64,000 nt of DNA from positions 248,001 to 312,000 of the forward strand of contig JAKUDP010000007.1 of assembly GCA_022570795.1 (NCBI GenBank). The letters run 5' to 3'. Below, piece after piece: positions 1 through 9,926 of the stretch. The translations under genes and the position numbers were made by a program. Position 1 is the first letter of the stretch, and every line of letters starts with the position of its first letter. The DNA is from Sphaerulina vaccinii. Lineage: Eukaryota > Ascomycota > Dothideomycetes > Mycosphaerellales > Mycosphaerellaceae. Below the pieces are notes generated by a model. It was not told the DNA's origin. It saw nothing but the letters and a program-made list of their open reading frames with translations, and did no database searches.

Positions 1-965
1 AGCATCTGAGGTTCGTGGCCAGATCAATCGCTGCAGACAGTCGACGATGCTGACTCATCAAATACTCAATCGTGATACCATTCGTGGGCGGGTATAGTCG
101 AGCGTACAATGTGATAGCATCGCCTTGTTCGTCGTCATGGTGTCTAGAGGCTTGGCGAACGATCCAATCTTGTAGAATGTCGCCCTTCGAGAGTAGTTCT
201 TGCGCTTTTCGACAGGTGGCCCGCATGCGAATAATATTGGGAAATGAGAGCTCCACGACAACCATCAACAATAGTTCGGTAGGAAGCCTGAAAAGACTGG
301 CGGACGTGGGGATTGCTGTAGCATGGCTGCTGATGCCACCTGTTGCGCGAATGGTCGTGTCTTGAACTAGACTGGCTCTCTTCTTGAACAACCCAAAGAC
401 AGACCTTCGTGTTGCAGATCCCGGTGAGTTGCGAGTTTCGTCGTCGCCACCCATGTTGGCGCCGATGTGCTAGGATGCTGGCGCAGGTGGGTGATCATCT
501 TTGGGTACTCTCTGAGCATAGAGCCCCTAAGAGGTGAGTATCAGGTTGCAAAAGGGGACGCGATGGAAGACATTCAGACGTTGATGACTCCGAAGCCTTA
601 ATCTTGTGTTGTTGTTTGGATGCGCCGGCGGAACGAGGACGGCGACCTAGGGCGAGGGCGAGACAGAGTCGGCTGCAAAACAGCAAGGACACCTTGGCCA
701 ATGACTCCTTCCTGAATCAGCCTGGATGACTTCCTTCTCCAAACCATTAACACGACTAAGGTCAGAATGCCGAATTACCTACATCGAAAGATGCTACGGT
801 GTGCTACCGAGACCCCAGATGAGATGGTCCATATAAGCTTGCCACATCTGCCTCTCAATTCATCTAAGCAGAGATGAAGTCGGACTCGAGGCGGAGACCC
901 GTGGTCTATCTTCACTCTGTGAGCGGCACCGACGCTCCTATTCATCTCATCATGGGGTCCCGTAG
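1..965. other. No supported gene
   Basis: Only short, overlapping, low-complexity-free ORFs of under 100 codons are open here on both strands, with no recognisable domain, signal peptide or exon structure. Base composition is normal for the non-repeat part of the window. The left edge may contain the end of a gene lying outside the window, but nothing in the sequence shows it. Confidence 0.5.
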
Positions 966-1058
966 GTGGACAGTAGTGGTATGTATGAGAACGATGCGGC
1001 TCTTCTATCATCGACATGTTCCGGGACTTTCTCACTTGCTTCACTACCCAGCCGAAAA

Positions 1059-1586
1059 ATGGTCTTCATACCAGGTACCGTCATCCTAGCATTGTGGCCT
1101 GATGCCACGAATGCGGCCGCTCAAGCACTGGAAGCGGAGTACAAGATCCAATACCCAGGCGCAGATGTGATTCTGCTTCGTGAGAACTCGCAGCACCGGC
1201 CATCTATTGTCCACGAAAAAGTCCTGGTCCATCTCTTTGGCGACTATGCGGCGGCACAAGTATGCAATCTCCTACGTGCACACTACTCTGCAACTGGCAG
1301 TGTGCTGGACGTGTCGACTGTGATATTCGATGAGCCACCTGAGTCTGCTGGATGGGCTCGCACCCTTCGACCGGGCTACTTCTTGTGCTCTGCGTTCTCC
1401 TTAGCTCTGTCATGCTTGAGCTGGATCGTCGACGAGCCTCCGTATCATAGCAACACCTGGACACAGCATGACTTTCAAGACTCGCGACTCCTACCACCTC
1501 ATGCGAAGTGCCACTATGCTGCAAGTGCTCAGATCGATCATGCTCGTGAAGAGCTCTTGATTGGATGTGGACTCGTCGCGTACTAG
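1059..1586 (+). CDS. Hypothetical protein, TMEM53/DUF829-like hydrolase relic
   Basis: An open frame of 175 codons from the ATG at 1059 (an upstream in-frame ATG at 966 gives 206). The order of features resembles the DUF829/TMEM53 alpha/beta-hydrolase family: a hydrophobic first strand (VILALWPDA), a helix with a YPGADVILLR strand, a VLVHLFGDYAAAQ segment where the nucleophile elbow normally lies, then a VIFDEPPE strand where the family usually has FDS-PG. The elbow serine is absent (GDYA in place of SNGG), so catalysis by the usual triad is doubtful. The C-terminal part (after about residue 110) shows no hydrolase motifs. It may be a degenerate copy or a chance ORF; the family link is inferred from motif order only. 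No intron signals are needed to read it. Confidence 0.35.
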   Translation: MVFIPGTVILALWPDATNAAAQALEAEYKIQYPGADVILLRENSQHRPSIVHEKVLVHLFGDYAAAQVCNLLRAHYSATGSVLDVSTVIFDEPPESAGWARTLRPGYFLCSAFSLALSCLSWIVDEPPYHSNTWTQHDFQDSRLLPPHAKCHYAASAQIDHAREELLIGCGLVAY

Positions 1587-1849
1587 CAGACGTAGAAGCG
1601 TGTCGAAGAGTCCTGTCTTATGTGTTCGAAGTATGCAGTTCGGATACCGCAGCGAGAAGTAGCTTCAGCGCTTGGTTCATAGCGAGGACGGACTCCATGC
1701 AACATCTGGTTGGCCGGCCTTTCTGAGAAAGTCTACCACTGATCGAGGAGCCACGTGGCATGCGAAACCCTCCTTGGCAGACGATACTTGTTCCAAAATG
1801 CATTTCTCACAACAATACTGAAATGAGTTTCAAGCCAAGTCATGCAGAA

Positions 1850-2696
1850 ATGGACGACGAAACGCGAGCTGTAGGTTGACAGTCACTAAGCCTATAGATC
1901 CCGCTAACGCATTTCCAGATAATTTGCACAGGGACTGCGCTCATCCTTCTACGACTCGTGAGCGACGTTGTTGCAGGATACTCAAGTTTCGATTTCGCGA
2001 GAATCAGCCATACTGGTCAGACAGTCGCCTTCTCAGGCTACCCGCCGAGCTTCGCAATAAGATCTATCGCATGACACTTGTGGGAGACGGCTTTGTGGAC
2101 GTGACAGTCAGAGGCTTCAGTCGATCTTCCTTACTGGCAACCTGCAAGCTCATACGTAGCGAAGCAATTGGTGAGTGGCATTACGCTGGTGACATGACCA
2201 CCGCCTCAAGCTTTCGCCGGTAGTGGGCTCACTCGGACGGCAAGGTCCAGATGGACTTGCTGAGATGCTTAAGGAACGCCTGCTTACATGCGCCCCTCTA
2301 CTTGCTATAGGAATATGCTACGCTGGAAACGTTTTCGCATTCCGTGTCAATGAGTACAACTCTGATGCCATGCTGAGGTTCAGCTGGCACTGCGACGCTC
2401 CAGACGCAATCACCAGGACCTTCAGATCGCCTGCTGGGGACCGACCCAACTGGCCCAACCTTCTCGAGTGGTTTCAACGTTATCACGCAGGGAGGGTCAA
2501 CAACAGGCCGGCGATTGCCCTATCCATGCATGCACCGCAGTATTCAGACAAGGAGAATTGCGTGTTTGCCGTGCTCGCTAGCATGTTCGAGGCGGTCGAC
2601 ATGCTCAAATCGAAGTCCTGGGTTGAGGCGAAAGGTTACATTGTGTCGCAGCGACCTTCATTGATCGCTATGGATGCGAGATGGGCTCAGGATTAG
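1850..2696 (+). CDS. 2EXR/F-box-like domain protein, tandem copy 1
   Basis: The core frame carries RLLRLPAELRNKIY (around 2029-2070), the signature of the large ascomycete 2EXR/F-box-like family of unknown function. The frame then changes at an intron at 2171-2310 (GTGAGT...CTATAG, 140 nt), and the downstream exon (2311-2696) continues EAI-GICYAGNVFAFRV, collinear with the paralogue at 2960-3741 (EAVQLFYCNNEF). The shared tail includes an N-W-x-N-LL-x-W block and ends in a D-x-RW motif. The start is unresolved: no ATG opens the core frame. One solution is ATG 1850 with a 44-nt intron at 1875-1918 (ends TTTCCAG, branch-like GCTAAC), giving about 220 residues; its GTTGAC donor is poor. The 3' part is well supported by paralogy. 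Confidence 0.6.
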
Positions 2697-2959
2697 GAAT
2701 GTTATCTGCTTCAGCCGCTCGATAACCTTCGGACCACTGCGACACCAAGCTGAAAGATGGGTCCCGTGCCTCTTGTCTCCAGAGATATTTGCTAAGCTTT
2801 TGGTGGACTATAGGCCAGAGATTGGGGACTTGGGAGGCCACGAACCCTATCGAGAATTCTATGCGGTACCACATAATTGAAGTCTTGGCTTTATGCTCCT
2901 AACTTATTTCACTCTTCGAGCTCATCTACATCGACATTGCTTCGCCAGACTACGACAAA

Positions 2960-3741
2960 ATGGAGAACATCACCGAACGACTGTCGCAAGCTACCCTCGA
3001 TACTGGCAAAAACGAGAACATCCCAGCCAGCGACCAGAAGAATGTAGTTGATGCAGACCTGATTCCCAGTCGAATTCTAGCCCAGGACAAAAATGTGGTC
3101 GATCAGGAGGCAAAGGTATTCCGACTCCTGGCACTCCCAGGAGAAATCCGGAACAAGTACGCATCTCACACCCTAAGAAGAAAGTGCAAGAGCAAAGGGA
3201 CTAATCATTGTGATGTGTACGCAGGATCTACCTATTATGCCTTCAGCAAGATACGAGAATCATCGTGACAGCCGCCGGATATGAGCGACCAGGTCTCCTC
3301 GCCACTTGCCAACTCATTCGGCGCGAAGCAGTGCAGCTATTCTACTGCAATAACGAATTTCAATCCGATATCCCGCGCTATGATGCGACGATTCGGCTCA
3401 GATTTGCTGCCGTGTTAGACTCTCTATACATTGATAGGGATAACGTCAACCAGTCGGGAATGATGTGCAAAAATGACCCGAACTGGACCAACCTGCTTCG
3501 CTGGCTGAAAGTCTTCCATGCATCGAAGCGGTGCATTGGTCCGAGACTGCCCGCGCAGCTCGCACAGGCGAAACTCGACCGTGGACCAGATCCGTTCCAT
3601 GGCACTAATGCTTGTTTAGCTGGCATGTTTGTCACGGCTAAGGAGTTGCGCGGCAAGGTTTCTTGGGAGGTTTTGGAGAGAATTCTGAAGCTGAAGCGGC
3701 CAATTCTGATCATGGAAGATGATCGATGGGGCCGAGAATGA
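2960..3741 (+). CDS. 2EXR/F-box-like domain protein, tandem copy 2
   Basis: Two exons, 2960-3156 and 3225-3741, give 237 residues. The 68-nt intron (GTACGC...ACGCAG, with a GACTAATC branch-like site) falls inside the signature: LPGEIRNK is encoded before it and IY after it. The 2EXR signature is followed by a LLATCQLIRREA helix typical of the family, then an N-W-x-N-LL-RW block and a final DDRWG. It is a tandem paralogue of the gene at 1850-2696, about 260 bp downstream on the same strand, with recognisable identity along the whole C-terminal half. The N-terminal 50 residues are hydrophilic and not shared. Function is unknown; family members are usually lineage-expanded and poorly conserved. 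Intron positions differ between the two copies. Confidence 0.7.
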
Positions 3742-4202
3742 CTTACGACACTGTGGATGAGGCAGGAAAGAGGCTTAAAGATGATGGTTCTTGGTGCCAC
3801 GTGTTTGGACGATCTCAGGTTCGATGGGGTGCGGAACCACAGTAGCTTCCTAGCTCCTCGCAATCACGAGTGCTATTCTATGAGACTCGCCACTGTCTGC
3901 AGCCGAATCGCTGAGAGTGTTGGCGTCTCGGGTCAAGTGTCGTCAAACCGGTGCAACTGCGGTATATACTGACCAACAGTGATTGCGAGTGCGAGGCTGA
4001 CACAGTAGCAGTAGCAGATCCCTACCACTTTCAAGCAATGCTGCCTCTACGACGTGAAGGATGCACTCCTACAGCTCCTTCGTGACCAGCATACCACTCG
4101 GGCCGGGCACGCACTTCAATTTAAGTCGCAGCATATACATAATCGCCACTGTCATCCCACCACATATACAACAACAACAAACACAGTATCACCTCCATCA
4201 AC
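3742..4202 (+). promoter_or_regulatory. Intergenic region / promoter of the hydrolase gene
   Basis: No coding potential is supported. It contains a pyrimidine- and CA-rich stretch (CCACATATACAACAACAACAAACAC around 4160-4185) just before the ATG at 4203, typical of a fungal 5' untranslated region. Confidence 0.4.
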
Positions 4203-5108
4203 ATGGCAGACCTACCACTCCAAAACGTCCTAATGACAGATAACCGCACCATCAAAGCCAAGATATTGAACCCCAACGACACTTCGAAGCCACTTCTCCT
4301 GACCTGTCACGGAGCACCTGGCCTCGTCACCCACAAACTCTCAATAGCAGAATACAGCGACTTCACAGCCCTCTTCCGAGTCCTAGTCTCCGACCTTCGC
4401 GGCTGTGGCGAAAGCGATAAGACTGGAAACTATACTCACGCTCGTTGGGTCGAGGATCTCGAACATCTTCGCCGCTAGGCTGGAGGCAATAATGAGAAAG
4501 TCGTGTTCGCGGGGAGTTCTCATGGAGGCTTCTTAGCACTAGAATATGCGCTTGCTTATCCGGAGAGATGTTCGGGGTTGATTGTCGGTGATGCAGCAGC
4601 ACAAATGTCGCATTGGGGTTTGTTAAATGCTTTTAGGCATGCTATGACTGATCCTAGGAGTAAAGATAAAGTTGAGCCTGATCAGTTGGTGAGGATACTT
4701 ACGGGGAGGTGTCATGATCTTGAGGACTATATATCTGCTTTTGGGACGATCGCAGGATTGTATTCCAAACCTCCGCATATTACAGCGCAGGCGGAAATGG
4801 ATCTGGATGCGCTTCTTCCTCAGGTTACGTCGATTGTTTTTGAGACGACGCAGGCTGCTATGGGAGATTGTTTGTCGAGGTTTGATGTTAGGGATCGATT
4901 GAGAGAGATCAGAGTGCCGGTATTTGTGTTTTGTGGGAGGTTCGATTGGATTTGTCCGGTTCAGCTGAGTGAAGAGCTTGCAAAAGGGATCAAGGGGAGT
5001 AAGCTTGTGGTTTATGAGAAGAGTGGTCACTTGCCGGATCTGGAAGAGAAGAGCAAGTTTCAGAAAGACGTTAGAGAGTGGTTGCAAGGTGCAGGTGTGC
5101 TAAGCTGA
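4203..5108 (+). pseudogene. Alpha/beta hydrolase (proline iminopeptidase-like) with in-frame nonsense codon
   Basis: One frame of 302 codons is open from ATG 4203 to TGA at 5106-5108 except for a single TAG at 4476-4478 (codon 92). All landmarks of a proline-iminopeptidase/epoxide-hydrolase type alpha/beta hydrolase are in place on both sides of the stop: oxyanion HGAPG (about residue 39), DLRGCGESD, nucleophile elbow GSSHGG (4515-4532), acid in CGRFDW (about 4930-4950) and the catalytic SGH (about 5022). The stop sits in LRR-stop-AGG, between the DLRG loop and the nucleophile, where a G-to-A change in a tryptophan codon would explain it. No intron that removes the stop without deleting conserved helix is apparent. 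It could be a very recent pseudogene, a readthrough locus or a base-calling error. Confidence 0.7.
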
Positions 5109-5525
5109 AGTATGGTGTGGTCAAAGACAATCTACAAGTTCCATGCTTGCATTCCCACAGAACATGATCACCCCAGCAGCCAAAAGAACGACTCAACAAC
5201 CGCTCAGGCCTAATAGTCTATGACTTGCAAGAACCCCGAGCGAGACGACAATTGTCTCCTCATCGCTAATTGTTAGCAGTTGACTGTACAAGCACTCAAA
5301 TTCAAGAGCGACTTACTGAACCTATACCACCAAGCTCTTACGGCTGTTAGTAATCGACTTTTCAATGTTGTGTATAATCCTTCTGTCAGATCTGCTTGGG
5401 CAAATTCACGTGGTCGAGTCTCTCGAAGTTGATTACCCTCGAACGTCGCCTACACGTGGAGACAAGCTGGTTTTGGTAGCGTCCTGAGGTTGATCTTCAT
5501 ATACGATATCGATTCGTGTAACCTC
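5109..5525. other. Intergenic lead-in to repeat array 1
   Basis: No ORF is supported. The right end carries a CATATAC motif at 5499-5505, about 25 nt before the first array unit, at the same distance as the ATATA-like motifs before the following units. Confidence 0.4.
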
Positions 5526-5670
5526 AACAGTCGTCGTTGGTCTAGTGGAAAGCCGGTAAGTCGTCAGCAAAGCTGATGCTTGGAATGACTGCTTTAGACT
5601 CATCAAGCCAAAAGACTTGATCAGTTTCCAGTGGGTGATCTGCCTGACAACAGGCGATTGTTTTGCTTCT
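5526..5670 (+). ncRNA. Structured repeat RNA unit 1 (array 1)
   Basis: Starts CAACAGTCGTC; A-box-like TGGTCTAGTGG at 5538-5548; GTAAGTCGTCAGC pairs with GCTGATGCTT across an AAA loop; ends GGCGATTGTTTTGC at 5653-5666. CATATAC lies about 25 nt upstream. Proposed Pol III-type transcript; the family is unknown to me. Confidence 0.55.
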
Positions 5671-5761
5671 TGGTCACTTTTTGAGAGATGAGTGGCTCAC
5701 TTGCCCCAGGCCCGTGGCCAATATATGAGGCGTGATATACGTTTAGTAGTCGGCTTTTCTT

Positions 5762-5915
5762 AACAGTCGTTATTGGTCTAGTGGAAAAGCCAGTAATTCG
5801 TTAGCTACGCTGATGTTAGGTAGATAGACGACATAAGCGGTTCCAAGCCAAAAGACTTGAACTCTTGTATGCAGAAGACCCCGCGAAGGCCAGCACGAGG
5901 CGATTGTTTTGCTCT
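5762..5915 (+). ncRNA. Structured repeat RNA unit 2 (array 1)
   Basis: TAACAGTCGTT start; A-box-like TGGTCTAGTGG at 5774-5784; stem CGTTAGC/GCTGATG with one G-T pair; end GGCGATTGTTTTGCTCTT at 5899-5915. GATATAC sits at 5734-5740, about 25 nt upstream. Confidence 0.55.
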
Positions 5916-5996
5916 TCAATCGGACTTGTTCCTACATTTTGCGATCAGCTCAGGGGTAAATGAGGTATGATATACGACCACAGTCTGTAGTCCCTT

Positions 5997-6154
5997 AACG
6001 AAAGTCCTCGGTGCAGCGGCAAGACCAGTAAATCGCCAGCAAGGCTGTTGTTTGATCTAACGAGTACCCAGTTGCGTTTCAGGTCACTTGTCCTGCGGCG
6101 ACATAATTGAAGTCTTGTAGCCAGTTATTCGAGCGGCATTGTTTTGCTCTTTTG
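5997..6154 (+). ncRNA. Structured repeat RNA unit 3 (array 1)
   Basis: A-box-like CGGTGCAGCGG at 6009-6019; CAGTAAATCG block; stem CAGC/GCTG with AAG loop; end block GGCATTGTTTTGCTCTTTTG, one base shorter than consensus. GATATAC at 5969-5975 upstream. Confidence 0.5.
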
Positions 6155-6250
6155 CTCAACTTCTATATCTCTCCAATTGTTAGCTTTTGCCCTTCGCTAA
6201 CGTATTCCATTGGTAGTTCGCTTTCATATACCTCAAGCAATCATCATTGC

Positions 6251-6390
6251 TCAATAGTCGTCCTTGGTCTAGCGGCAGACCTGTAAGTCATCAAGTCATA
6301 TTGATGCTTGGTAGTGGCTGATAACCCGCAAGACCTGAAGCTCCTCTCGTAGGCGATGGCCAGGCTCGGTGGTGGCGATTGTTTTGCCCT
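6251..6390 (+). ncRNA. Structured repeat RNA unit 4 (array 1)
   Basis: TCAATAGTCGTCC start; A-box-like TGGTCTAGCGG at 6265-6275 with a tRNA D-arm-like stem GGTCT/AGACC; hairpin stem CATCAA/TTGATG; end GGCGATTGTTTTGCCCT at 6374-6390. CATATACC at 6225-6232. Confidence 0.55.
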
Positions 6391-6475
6391 CTATCTGGCC
6401 ATCCCACTTTCACCTTTTGCTTCGAGACTCCATCGCAAAATCAAGGGATATAGTCGATCTTCATCCAGCCATCCT

Positions 6476-6632
6476 CAACAGTCGTCCGTGGTGTAGCGGT
6501 ATGGTCAGTAAATCGTCAGTATAGCTGATGTTCGACCAGATAGTAGTACTTTCTTCCAAGAGTTTACGAGGCTCTCGGTTCGGTTGCCATATTGCTTAAT
6601 CGCGGTGCTGGTGGCGATTGCTTTGCTTTTTT
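6476..6632 (+). ncRNA. Structured repeat RNA unit 5 (array 1)
   Basis: CTCAACAGTCGTCC start; A-box-like TGGTGTAGCGG at 6489-6499; stem CGTCAG/CTGATG; B-box-like GTTCGACC directly after the stem (6531-6538); end GGCGATTGCTTTGCTTTTTT at 6613-6632, a strong T run. Confidence 0.55.
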
Positions 6633-6711
6633 GACTCCTTATCACCCGGCTTTTGCTCCTTGACGGTAAGAGAGCATCCAGGTATATACTCGATCGCCAT
6701 TGACCCAATCA

Positions 6712-6862
6712 CAACAGTCATTCGTGGTGTAGCGGTAGTGCAGTAAGTCGTCCACGTAGCTGACGCTGGATAGTCGAGATCATTGTCCGATGTAGAACCA
6801 TAAGTGCGTTATGCTCGTTTGATGGTGTCGTGACAAGCCAAGGGGCGATTGCTTTGTCTTTT
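6712..6862 (+). ncRNA. Structured repeat RNA unit 6 (array 1)
   Basis: ACAACAGTC start; A-box-like TGGTGTAGCGG at 6725-6735; CAGTAAGTCGTC block; short stem CGTC/GACG; end GGCGATTGCTTTGTCTTTT at 6844-6862. GGTATATAC lies about 30 nt upstream. Confidence 0.5.
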
Positions 6863-7011
6863 GTTCCGTGTTCGTTCCTTTTCCTTGTTCAGTAAAAAGG
6901 CGAAGTTTTGCTGCAAGTTAGTCTAACTGGGAGATCGCCAAGAAGTGTCATGCTCGATGGCTGTTTATCGAGAAACTGGGTATATGTACTGCTATCGCCA
7001 ATGCGATCTGC

Positions 7012-8455
7012 TCAAGCGCCTGTCAATAACCAATATGATCCACCAACAGCTCCCGCACAAACTAGTGCCGTCAAGATACCGGCGCCAGCTCTATCGGCAG
7101 TGGTGATAGCACGTGTCGGTGCGGCCGCATCAGTATCTCCTCCTGTCCCGGCACTCGCATCACCTTGACTCGTACCTCCACTAGAAGAACTGACAGGTGG
7201 AGCAGCGTCCTGGATGAGAAGTGCCCCGATGATCTCAAGAGCACACATCTGTTGTCCAACTCCAGCGCTACCATCATATGTGCTATTGTCCACCCACTTG
7301 AGCCCACATGTCGTTCCATCTGTACCGCCATCGCACTGCTCGCCGGCAGCAACCGCGCTTGCTTCGATATATGGTCTTACGAGATCGTAAAGCCAAGGCG
7401 CGACCTTCGCGCTCGAAGCCATAAATCGCGAGAGATAAGCCTTGAAAGACTGTTGATCCGTATCACAGTTGTCGGTAGGTTCGCAAACTTCTTGCATGAT
7501 CATTTTGTTAGTTCCTGTGAAGTAGTTTGTCACGGCAGCGTCCCAGATCCCTTGTGTTCGGTTCTTCCATTCGTCAGCAGTTGCTGTTGATGCCGAAGCA
7601 TCAGCAGTGGTGGCATTCCACATGACGGCTGCTCCGTTCAGCATGATACCGGCTGTATATGTCCAGAGTGTATGATCCAGACTTGTGCAATTGTCGCCGA
7701 TACTCGTGCCATCGTAGATATCGTAGTTGGCTCCGATTAGTCCAACGGCTTGTAGCCAATCCCACGTCTTGTCCGCCCAGTCGAAGTATGTTTGGTTACC
7801 AGTGTATGCGCCTAGTCGTGCTGCTAGGTTGAAGAGACCGCCGTTCGAGGGAGTGTTCTTGTAGTCGTAGCCATTGTTCCATGTGAAGATCTGCCACCGC
7901 AACCCACCTGCGCAGTCTGCAGCGTCCCAGCGTGCGGCCTGAGAGTTGAAGACACCTTGTGCTAGCGCTAACCATCCGGGCTGGTCCGAGTCGGGATTGT
8001 CGAAGTTGAGCTCTGCTGCTGACATGGCGGCACATCCCCAGAAGTATTGATCGTCGTTTCCTTCTGCTTTCGTTTGGTTCGGTGGCTGTTCAATACCTGT
8101 TAAAATCGTCTCCCACACCTTCATCGAAAATGTCACATACCATGTAGTTGTCGTCTGGTCCAATCTGGAACTGCATCCCATCCTTCACAATCTGATTGTA
8201 CGTCGTGTCTCCCGTATAATACCAATAATTTATCAACGCGTTGAACATGGCTCCACATTCCCACCAGTAGTAAGGATCGCCCAGCTCTCCAGGAATCATT
8301 CCAGTGAGGTTGCCTTTGTAGTAGCTCACCATACCATAGGCTATCGTTGATGCAGCACTCTTTATGCTATCAGTGTCGTTGACACTGACTGTGATACCAG
8401 CTGCCAGCCGGGCGACTGCCAGCGTGCCCGCTGCTGCTCGTGGTGTGAGGCGCAT
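7012..8455 (-). CDS. GH76 endo-1,6-alpha-mannanase, GPI-anchored (Dfg5/Dcw1 type)
   Basis: Two exons on the minus strand, 8455-8141 and 8085-7012, joined over a 55-nt intron (GTATGT...AACAG), give about 462 residues; an upstream in-frame ATG at 8503 would add 16. The N-terminus is a signal peptide (MRLTPRAAAGTLAVARLAAG). The GH76 fold is clear: SIKSAASTIAYGMVSYY, the YYWWECGAMFNALINYW helix, then across the splice DNYM-PPNQTKAEGNDDQYFW, whose adjacent Asp pair is the catalytic DD of the family. A Ser/Gly/Thr-rich linker and a hydrophobic tail (ILTALVCAGAVGGSYWLL) indicate a GPI anchor. Family members act on mannan of GPI-linked wall glycoproteins at the plasma membrane and cross-link them into the wall. 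It lies just after repeat array 1, convergent with it. Confidence 0.92.
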
Positions 8456-8503
8456 CCTGGCGCAAGGAAGTAAGAGACTGAAGCGAGTGTGAAGTTGTAT
8501 CAA

Positions 8504-9616
8504 GGTTCCAGATTCCTCAGTATTGTCCCTTGCCCCGGTCCAGAACTCTCAGTCAGTTGATCGATAGATTGGTGTATGGTTGGAAAAGACATGCTGGAGG
8601 AAATCGCGACGACAACGCCGCCGTCAGGGACACACAGCAAATACGATCCAGTTGACGTACGCTGAAGTGCAGAGGCCACGCGCGTCTGTGGAGTCCGTCG
8701 TAATCGTAGGCGCGTATCATCTTCAAGCATCCGTTCGGGACGAGCGGCAAAGCATGCTAAGCTTTGTTTTGACCATGCTTAGCCCACTATAATTTTCTCC
8801 TTGGTTGCATCACGGGCCCACACAGATAGATGGTGGCCGAAGTGCTTGCGAGGCGCAGCAGCAGATTCTGTACTTCTGTTTGGCTGTGGTGTCGAGGTGC
8901 ATGAAGGATTGTCCAGAAATAAAGATCGGGCGTGTCGTCTCGGATCTCCTGTGCCGAGTCGGCGGGTGTTCCTGCATTCCCGTAGCAACAAGACGATCAA
9001 TGGTACTTTGTGCTTCTCATTTCCACTGCCACGTACTCTCACGTCGCGAACTCTCTTTATGAGGGCAACACTTCTGCATATCAGATAAGAAAGGAGCGTT
9101 ACGCTGTCGTGCGAACACTGCGGCAATCCGGCCTCACGGGATTTGTGTCTTCCTTCAGACAACGGGTGGCCAATTGATCGCACTATAGAGGCGCCTCGAG
9201 CCTCTGAGGCAGTTCCGGACGGGCTCTTCGTGTATACAGACATACCGTGCCTCCTCCTGGCGGCTATACTGGCTTTGATGCGACATGCATCTGCAGAAGT
9301 TTGGGCGCTTCAGACGTGGCCCAGTGCGGCGAAACGCTGAGGATGCTCATTGCCAGTGCACCAGCTCGAAGTCGGCGGACCCATGATGCGACAGTATCGC
9401 CTGATATCCAAGAAGTGCACCCGCGATGAGAACTCTCGAGATGATGTATAGGAAGAAATGGGAAAGAGCAAGAGTTGTCAAGTGTACCGTGTACGAACAT
9501 CACCAACACCAAGACCTCAAACTCTATTTCGACGCTGGGCGCCAAGTCAACCACGAGACGACAGCAAATGACAGATCACCACAGATATATGTAAGGGAAG
9601 CAACTCTGCACAGTCA
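8504..9616. other. Intergenic region without supported genes
   Basis: Several overlapping ORFs of 60-150 codons are open in this GC-normal stretch but none has a domain, a secretion signal or a splice structure. It precedes array 2. Confidence 0.45.
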
Positions 9617-9766
9617 ACGATCGTCCCAGCCTCAGTGGCCGAGTCAGTAAGTCATCGGTCCATACTGTTGCTTGGGACTGGCGTCAGAATCGCTTCGGTA
9701 GAAGTCAAACGAGACTTCGTGGAGCATGTTAGATGCTCTCAAATGAGAGCGATTGTTGTGCTCTTT
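9617..9766 (+). ncRNA. Structured repeat RNA unit 7 (array 2)
   Basis: GTCAACGATCGTCCC start; A-box-like TGGCCGAGTCA at 9635-9645; CAGTAAGTCATC block followed by an imperfect stem; end GAGCGATTGTTGTGCTCTTT at 9747-9766. It faces unit 8 tail to tail. Confidence 0.45.
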
Positions 9767-9926
9767 GGTCTCGATCTTTGGGCTTCTGGTCTCAAGTGCC
9801 CTTTTGAAGCTCTGGGTGCAGTGTATGGGATATGAGGGCTGAACAGGCACTGCCCTGATGTTGGTGGAACAAAGGATACCATACTAACGCGGTTGACAGA
9901 GAGGAAAGCAAAAGATCATGAGTGAA

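Noticed and set aside
3378..3863. 161-codon minus-strand ORF over the second 2EXR gene
   Set aside because: Shadow of the plus-strand exon, which has paralogy and splice support.
4623..5087. 154-codon minus-strand ORF over the hydrolase
   Set aside because: Antisense to the catalytic half of the hydrolase; basic, repetitive translation without family features.
5526..6862. CRISPR array or simple satellite explanation for the periodic repeats
   Set aside because: The genome is eukaryotic, repeats are long and diverged with conserved internal blocks, and the spacing is about 235 bp, not 60-80; identity is too low for a satellite.
8500..9650. Several 65-154-codon ORFs in the intergenic region before array 2
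   Set aside because: Overlapping on both strands, no conserved motif, no signal peptide, no plausible exon structure.
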